A stretch of DNA of 64,000 nucleotides from positions 1,240,001-1,304,000 of the forward strand of contig NC_033568.1 of the NCBI RefSeq assembly GCF_001680005.1, in the 5' to 3' direction. Under the pieces are notes generated by a model. It searched no databases, was not told where the DNA came from, and saw only the letters and a list, made by a program, of their open reading frames with translations. The position numbers and the translations under genes were made by a program. Of this stretch, positions 59,400 to 64,000 are shown piece after piece (positions within the stretch are counted from its first letter, which is position 1; the number at the start of each line of letters is the position of its first letter). The stretch comes from Plasmodium coatneyi (Eukaryota > Apicomplexa > Aconoidasida > Haemosporida > Plasmodiidae).

Positions 59400-60455
59400 A
59401 TGCGAACGGCGAAGTGGGAAGCAATTGCATGTGCACTGGTTGTTTTCCTTGACCTGACGAAGTGCATGCGGATTCGGCAAAAGGTAAGAAACGCTGTTCT
59501 GTTAAAGGATGGAGAAGCAGATACAGTGAAACCCCTTTTTCTGTTGAATAAAATAAAAAATAAAAAGTTGCAAAAAAGAAATAATGTGACCCTACATATG
59601 GACAACTCCAACGAAGACACTAGTAGGTTGTCTTTGCTAAAAAATTTAGATGACGAATCAAAAGTTATTACGCAATCTCCAGAATGGAATGAAAAAATGC
59701 CCTTAATGGAAATAACCAATTTGCATGCAATAGAAGTAGAAGGGGGAAAAGAAATACTAAAGGGAATAAATCTTACCATTTATTTAGGCGAAAAACATAC
59801 CATTATGGGGAGAAATGGCTCTGGAAAATCAACGCTAGCCAAAGTAATAGCTGGCCATCCCTATTATAAAGTTACAAGCGGTAGTATAAAGTTTAAGGGA
59901 CTAAATTTAGATGAATTACCTGTTAATGTGAGGTCATTGTGCGGCATATTTTTAGCCTTTCAATACCCTGTGGAATTACCAATGGTGAAAAATAATGAAT
60001 TTTTACGAGCCGCGTTGAATAGCCATCGCAGACAAAGAAACGAACCCGAGATCAGTGCCACCGAATTTGACCTCTTAATGATTGAAGAAATAAAAAAAGT
60101 GGGACTCAGTCCGGAATTTTTAGATAGACCTGTTAATTACGGTTTCAGTGGTGGGGAAAAAAAAAGAAATGAAATTTTGCAAATGCTAATATTGAAGCCT
60201 TCCTTTTGTATCCTAGATGAAACGGACTCCGGTTTAGACGTAGACTCTTTCAAATTAACGTCCAATGTTATTACGAATTTTTCCAATGAGAAGAATTCTT
60301 TCTTAATAGTTACTCATTATAAGAAGCTACTGGAATTGCTCAGGCCAAATTTTATCCATATCATGCACCAAGGGAAGATTATAGAAAGTGGGGACTACTC
60401 TCTCGTGGATAAAATAGAAACTAAAGGATATGCACAGTTTGTCAAGGATTCGTGA
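59400..60455 (+). CDS. sufC: SufC, apicoplast Fe-S assembly ATPase
   Basis: A single exon of 351 residues. Residues 1-20 form a hydrophobic signal sequence (AIACALVVFLDL) and the next 80 are a basic, Lys/Asn-rich transit peptide, the two-part leader that sends proteins to the apicoplast. The ABC ATPase part begins near residue 102: Walker A GRNGSGKST (137-145), Q-loop in FQYP (Gln188), signature FSGGEKKR (249-256), Walker B FCILDETD (269-276) and switch His306. The signature Ser-Gly-Gly-Glu-Lys-Lys-Arg, with an Asn-Glu following, is typical of SufC, which works with SufB and SufD to build Fe-S clusters in the plastid. Its length fits Plasmodium SufC. The Met at 59400 is chosen because the signal peptide follows it. 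Confidence 0.95.
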   Translation: MRTAKWEAIACALVVFLDLTKCMRIRQKVRNAVLLKDGEADTVKPLFLLNKIKNKKLQKRNNVTLHMDNSNEDTSRLSLLKNLDDESKVITQSPEWNEKMPLMEITNLHAIEVEGGKEILKGINLTIYLGEKHTIMGRNGSGKSTLAKVIAGHPYYKVTSGSIKFKGLNLDELPVNVRSLCGIFLAFQYPVELPMVKNNEFLRAALNSHRRQRNEPEISATEFDLLMIEEIKKVGLSPEFLDRPVNYGFSGGEKKRNEILQMLILKPSFCILDETDSGLDVDSFKLTSNVITNFSNEKNSFLIVTHYKKLLELLRPNFIHIMHQGKIIESGDYSLVDKIETKGYAQFVKDS

Positions 60456-61647
60456 GAAATGTGATTTAATGGGGAATAGCGAAGCCACCAACCGCGCTAG
60501 CTCATTAATTTTTTTTTAATTTTTTTTTTTTTTTATAAAAAAATTCAGGAGGACCTATTTTAAATGTAACACCCTGTGGTGTATTCCCAACCTGCGTGTA
60601 TTACACAATTAGGCGAGCCACACAATGTTGTACACATTTTTTGGACTAATTTAATATATGCACATAATTATTCGTGTGGAAATATCTTCCTGTGCGACAC
60701 ATGGACTCGACTAAACGTCATTTGATCCAAGCGGTGAGGATTCCCCTTTTTGCTCCCATTTAAATGCGCGCTTGGCGCCGCTTTGCAACTCGTTTGTGTC
60801 TTTATATAATAGACTATTTTTTGTGTTTTACAATGAATTCTTTATCATTTTGTGGAAACGCCTTGTTTCAGGATTCTCAAATGGTTGGCATGTGCCTATC
60901 CTACTCGTATATTTGTCCGCCCCTTTTAAATTCGCCACCAGGAGCGCTTCTAAAAGTGTGAGCTGTTCATAAAATGAGTTAATGGTTTGAAAAATCGCCT
61001 GAACGGGTCATAGGTAAAATGCCAATTTGGAAAAAAAAAAAAAAAAAAAAAAATTTTAAATTAAAAAAGCTAGTCCATTTTGCACACACACACAAAAGCG
61101 ATGAATAATGCGTTGTCACTTCTTCCGTTCAAGAAAAAAGAAGGGAGTGCCTTCAGCGCTTTGGAAACAAGTACGGGTAAATTTGCCTAAATTGTAACTA
61201 CACAGTGATGGTTGCGATTTGCTGCCACATTTCTTACATCATGCGATGAGGCAAAAAGGGGTTTCACCCTTGGCATAAAATAGGCTCACTTATGACTTGC
61301 GTCCGTTACCATTTTGTGTTCCCTCCTTTTATTTCACTTTTTTTTTGCCCCATTTGGCTGATCAGTTTGCTTCTCTATGCGCTATATGTAGAAAAGGGGA
61401 TTCCAAAAAAAATATAAATTAAATTACACTATGGATTCCAAGGTAAGGGAATACGAGGCACATTAAGAGGTTCGAGCAGAGGCATACGCGTACGCATATA
61501 CGCGTACATGCCTAAATCCATACATGGCAGTAGATGAGCATAAACGCAGAACAGTCACGACGGCTCTTAACCTCGGGGGGAAAGGGAAAATGTACTGTTG
61601 AGGAAGGCGATGCGGAAGTAAGAAACAAAGCTCGTAAAAGCAAAAAT
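60456..61647. other. Intergenic region with possible tiny exons
   Basis: Poly-T (60510-60533) and poly-A (61031-61052) runs are present. Short exon-like pieces exist: ATG at 60701 giving Met-Asp-Ser-Thr-Lys-Arg before GTGAGG; a hydrophobic frame to a stop at 60972; ATG at 61101 giving Met-Asn-Asn-Ala-Leu; ATG at 61432 giving Met-Asp-Ser-Lys before GTAAGG. I could not join them into a gene with consistent phase. Confidence 0.4.
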
Positions 61648-63459
61648 ATGTTTGTATATCATGTGAATAAGAACACAATTATACTAATTCTGTTATGCAC
61701 ATTCCTGTGTCACGTGAAGACTGAAAATGTGAAGTATGCAAACTGCCACGGAATAAGCAGTGTAGGACGTTTTAATTATGGGTATGCGAAAAGAACGAGA
61801 CAGCTGGACGGGGGGCACTGGAAAGATAATTTCAAGATAGGGGGAAAAAATAAAAGATGTAGACTACTAGACATCCCCACGGGAAATACACCACAATTGG
61901 TAAACCCCCTCTTCTTAAATAGTTGCTACAAGCCCATTGGTTGTAATCCCCTTTACAAGAAGAGGAAGAACTTTTCCCTTTTTAAAAAGAAAAAAGATAA
62001 AGGTGGAGCAGAAAATGTTAAGAAGAAAGAAAAGAAGGTATTCACAGAAGAAGAAATAGAAGAACTTCGTCGAAGAGCCAAGGAAAAACAACAACCCAAA
62101 AAAGGGGACGATGATGAGATTTCTGGTACTAAGACAAAAAAGGGGGCAAAAAGGAAAAAAAAAGCAGAACAAGTTAAGGGTGATAAAAAAAAAAGCAAAG
62201 AAGAATTACAAAAATTGGATGATACAAAGGGAGCAGATACCGCAGAGGAAAATCTGAGCGATTACATAAAAAGCAAAGAAGATTTTGACAAAATAGTAGA
62301 CCTAACAAAAGATTTAATAAACGAAAAAGAGGTTCAATATATACACAAAATAAGTGACTGTGATGAGGAGTTATTAACATATGATAAGAGAGAAAAACAT
62401 ATTCAGCTGAATTTTGAAGACACCCTATTCGACGAGGGGAACTACATGCACAATTACGTCAACAACATTAGCAAGTTCCGCTTTGACATTTACAACCTTC
62501 ATAACAAGAATGAATTCGACAGAATCACCAAATATTTGAACTATCAGTATATAGAGGAAGTGCCCGTGGAGATGCCAACGGAGCGCAGCTACAACATTGG
62601 ACTGAAAAAATATTTTTACGAGGTTGTATGCGAATTGGTGGGGAAGTACCGGGACAAGTTTGAGAATGAGCTGTACGTTGGTGAGGAGGAGCAATCGTTG
62701 GGACAACAACCGGTGGAAGACCAATCAGGGGGTGACCAACCAAACGCAGAGGAAATGCCCAACTCTCGCTTGTCCATGCAGAAGGGCAAACTGAACGAGC
62801 ACGGTGATGATACGGGGGGCGAAGAAGACAATCAAACCTTGAACAATTTCCTGAAGGAAAACAAAAAGGAAGAAACCAAAACGACAACTATGGATAAGAT
62901 AGAAAACATGGCCAACATAATTCAGCCAACTCATGAAGACATTATGAACAAATATATGTCTCACGATTTATATAATTTGCTATGCGACATTAAGGAGGAA
63001 TATGACTACATGTTTGAAAATGGAGGCTTGGAGAAATTCTCCTTTGACGAAAGCAGAAAAACACATAAAGAGAAGCTAATATTTTCCGGCAAAAAAAAAA
63101 GAGCAGTAGCGATGGTTTTTCTCCAAAGGGGAAACAACAATTTGATAATAAATAACAGGGATGGATATCAGTACCTGCAATACCAAATTTTTAACATAAA
63201 TAAAATATTCAGCCCTTTATTGCATTTGTGCATGCACAGACATTTCAACGTCGTGGCCAGGGTCGTTGGAGGGGGGTTGTCGGGCCAGAGTGTGGCCATC
63301 TTCCACGCCCTCGTCAAATACATCGTGTACAATTTGTCTCTAAAAATAAAACCTTATTTCCGCTCCTTCAAGTTTATGACCGTGGACAGTAGAAAGGTGG
63401 AGAGGAAGAAGTATGGACTGAAGAAGGCCAGGAAGAAGAAGCAGTACAGTAAGCGTTAA
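61648..63459 (+). CDS. rps9: Ribosomal protein S9 (uS9), apicoplast-type
   Basis: Residues about 480-603 (from the Met at 61648) are a bacterial-type S9: FSGKKKRAVAMVFLQRG, then the family signature VVGGGLSGQSVAIFHAL, and the C-terminal DSRKVERKKYGLKKARKKKQ with its basic tail that reaches the P site in the small subunit. The N-terminus (TIILILLCTFLCHV) is a signal peptide and is followed by a basic transit-like region, which points to the apicoplast. The frame is open for 38 more codons upstream to an ATG at 61534, but starting at 61648 puts the signal peptide at the end where it must be. Between leader and S9 lies about 350 residues of Lys/Glu-rich and acidic sequence, far longer than bacterial S9. 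Confidence 0.88.
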   Translation: MFVYHVNKNTIILILLCTFLCHVKTENVKYANCHGISSVGRFNYGYAKRTRQLDGGHWKDNFKIGGKNKRCRLLDIPTGNTPQLVNPLFLNSCYKPIGCNPLYKKRKNFSLFKKKKDKGGAENVKKKEKKVFTEEEIEELRRRAKEKQQPKKGDDDEISGTKTKKGAKRKKKAEQVKGDKKKSKEELQKLDDTKGADTAEENLSDYIKSKEDFDKIVDLTKDLINEKEVQYIHKISDCDEELLTYDKREKHIQLNFEDTLFDEGNYMHNYVNNISKFRFDIYNLHNKNEFDRITKYLNYQYIEEVPVEMPTERSYNIGLKKYFYEVVCELVGKYRDKFENELYVGEEEQSLGQQPVEDQSGGDQPNAEEMPNSRLSMQKGKLNEHGDDTGGEEDNQTLNNFLKENKKEETKTTTMDKIENMANIIQPTHEDIMNKYMSHDLYNLLCDIKEEYDYMFENGGLEKFSFDESRKTHKEKLIFSGKKKRAVAMVFLQRGNNNLIINNRDGYQYLQYQIFNINKIFSPLLHLCMHRHFNVVARVVGGGLSGQSVAIFHALVKYIVYNLSLKIKPYFRSFKFMTVDSRKVERKKYGLKKARKKKQYSKR

Positions 63460-64000
63460 GCGTGGTGGCATGTTGAAAGGGGTGAAAATTTTGGTATACC
63501 ACCCTATTTGGAGCAATCATACTTGTCCTCAGTTTGGGTGCACTCTCCAGGAGGAGAAGAGGTGCATATGTACATACATACTTCACGCGGCTAGCATGCG
63601 ACCTACCTGCGTCATTTTCTGCCCTTGTGAGCAAATGTGATGGTGGGTCCAATTCAGCTAAGACGCCCGCAAATGAATGTCGCAAGAAGGGGGATTGCCT
63701 CTCCCCTTCCGGGGCATGGATTGCCCGGCCCGCGCATACATAGTAAGCAAGTCAACAAGCTTGTATGTGTATACATTCTTTTTTTTCTTTCCCCTTGTTT
63801 GGCATCTACTTTTTAACGCCCGTACCTCATGTGTAACGTGTGAACTTTTTTTTTTTTTAAGTGCATATAATGAGGAACTCATTTGTTCTGGGAGCTTTCC
63901 CAAAAAAACAATTTCGTAAACGCAAAATGGTGTAACCGTTTTAGGAGGCACACTGGAAGAAAAAAAAAAGCCGAAAACTGTCTATGCAGGAAAAGGCCAT
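63460..64000. other. 3' flank, no gene seen
   Basis: Balanced composition with T-runs near 63780 and 63848-63859 and an A-run at 63960-63970. No supported gene up to the right edge. Confidence 0.5.

Noticed and set aside
59162..59779. Minus-strand frame of 205 codons over SufC
   Set aside because: It is an antisense shadow of the SufC leader and promoter, rich in Phe from an A-run.
61432..61443. ATGGATTCCAAG followed by GTAAGG as first exon of S9
   Set aside because: No downstream acceptor joins in phase, and the signal peptide must start the S9 precursor.
1..64000. tRNA, rRNA, CRISPR arrays, transposons
   Set aside because: No cloverleaf, rRNA core motif, spaced repeat array or transposase frame was seen. 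CRISPR is not expected in a eukaryotic nuclear genome.

Overview
The window comes from a malaria parasite of the macaque Plasmodium clade, most likely P. knowlesi or P. coatneyi. The basis is five KIR-type PIR (Plasmodium interspersed repeat) genes. They have the characteristic exon layout: a tiny exon 1, a Cys-rich domain exon ending in a transmembrane helix and Tyr-Lys at the donor, then a short tail exon usually opening Tyr-Asn-Leu-Leu-Pro-Ser-Trp. Housekeeping genes have Plasmodium-style short introns, and long poly-A/T runs occur in the intergenic DNA. I cannot separate the two species from this sequence alone.

Layout. (1) About 1-6600 is core chromosome: a possible exon remnant at the left edge and an RBBP6/Mpe1-like RING protein on the minus strand. 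(2) About 6600-39300 is an AT-rich, repeat-rich accessory island. In order it holds two tandem two-domain KIR genes on plus (8548-11045 and 13273-15471), a three-pass membrane protein (16686-17817), a PHIST protein on minus (19129-19943), a gene desert of about 5 kb, a small type I membrane protein (25040-25897), two single-domain KIR genes on minus (26156-27452 and 28740-30158), a fifth KIR on plus (34220-35786), and an exported His/Asp-repeat protein resembling the vivax Pv-fam-d group whose C-terminus is frameshifted (37472-39246). (3) About 39300-64000 is core chromosome again: proteasome receptor RPN13 (11 exons), a membrane DnaJ protein, DPH1, two conserved unknown multi-exon genes, apicoplast SufC and a plastid-type ribosomal protein S9.

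The island genes look like the variant surface and host-cell remodelling set of the infected red cell. They are inserted inside an otherwise ordinary chromosome arm rather than at a telomere. The strongest unusual observation is that the two tandem KIR genes share a nearly identical tract of about 310 bp. It runs from the middle of the inter-domain intron into the start of the second PIR domain, and the genes are diverged on both sides, which suggests recent copying. Strand-polar CCTAACAACC-type arrays sit in and around these genes. All exon boundaries were read by eye from GT/AG sites and phase, and no alignment or RNA data were available.
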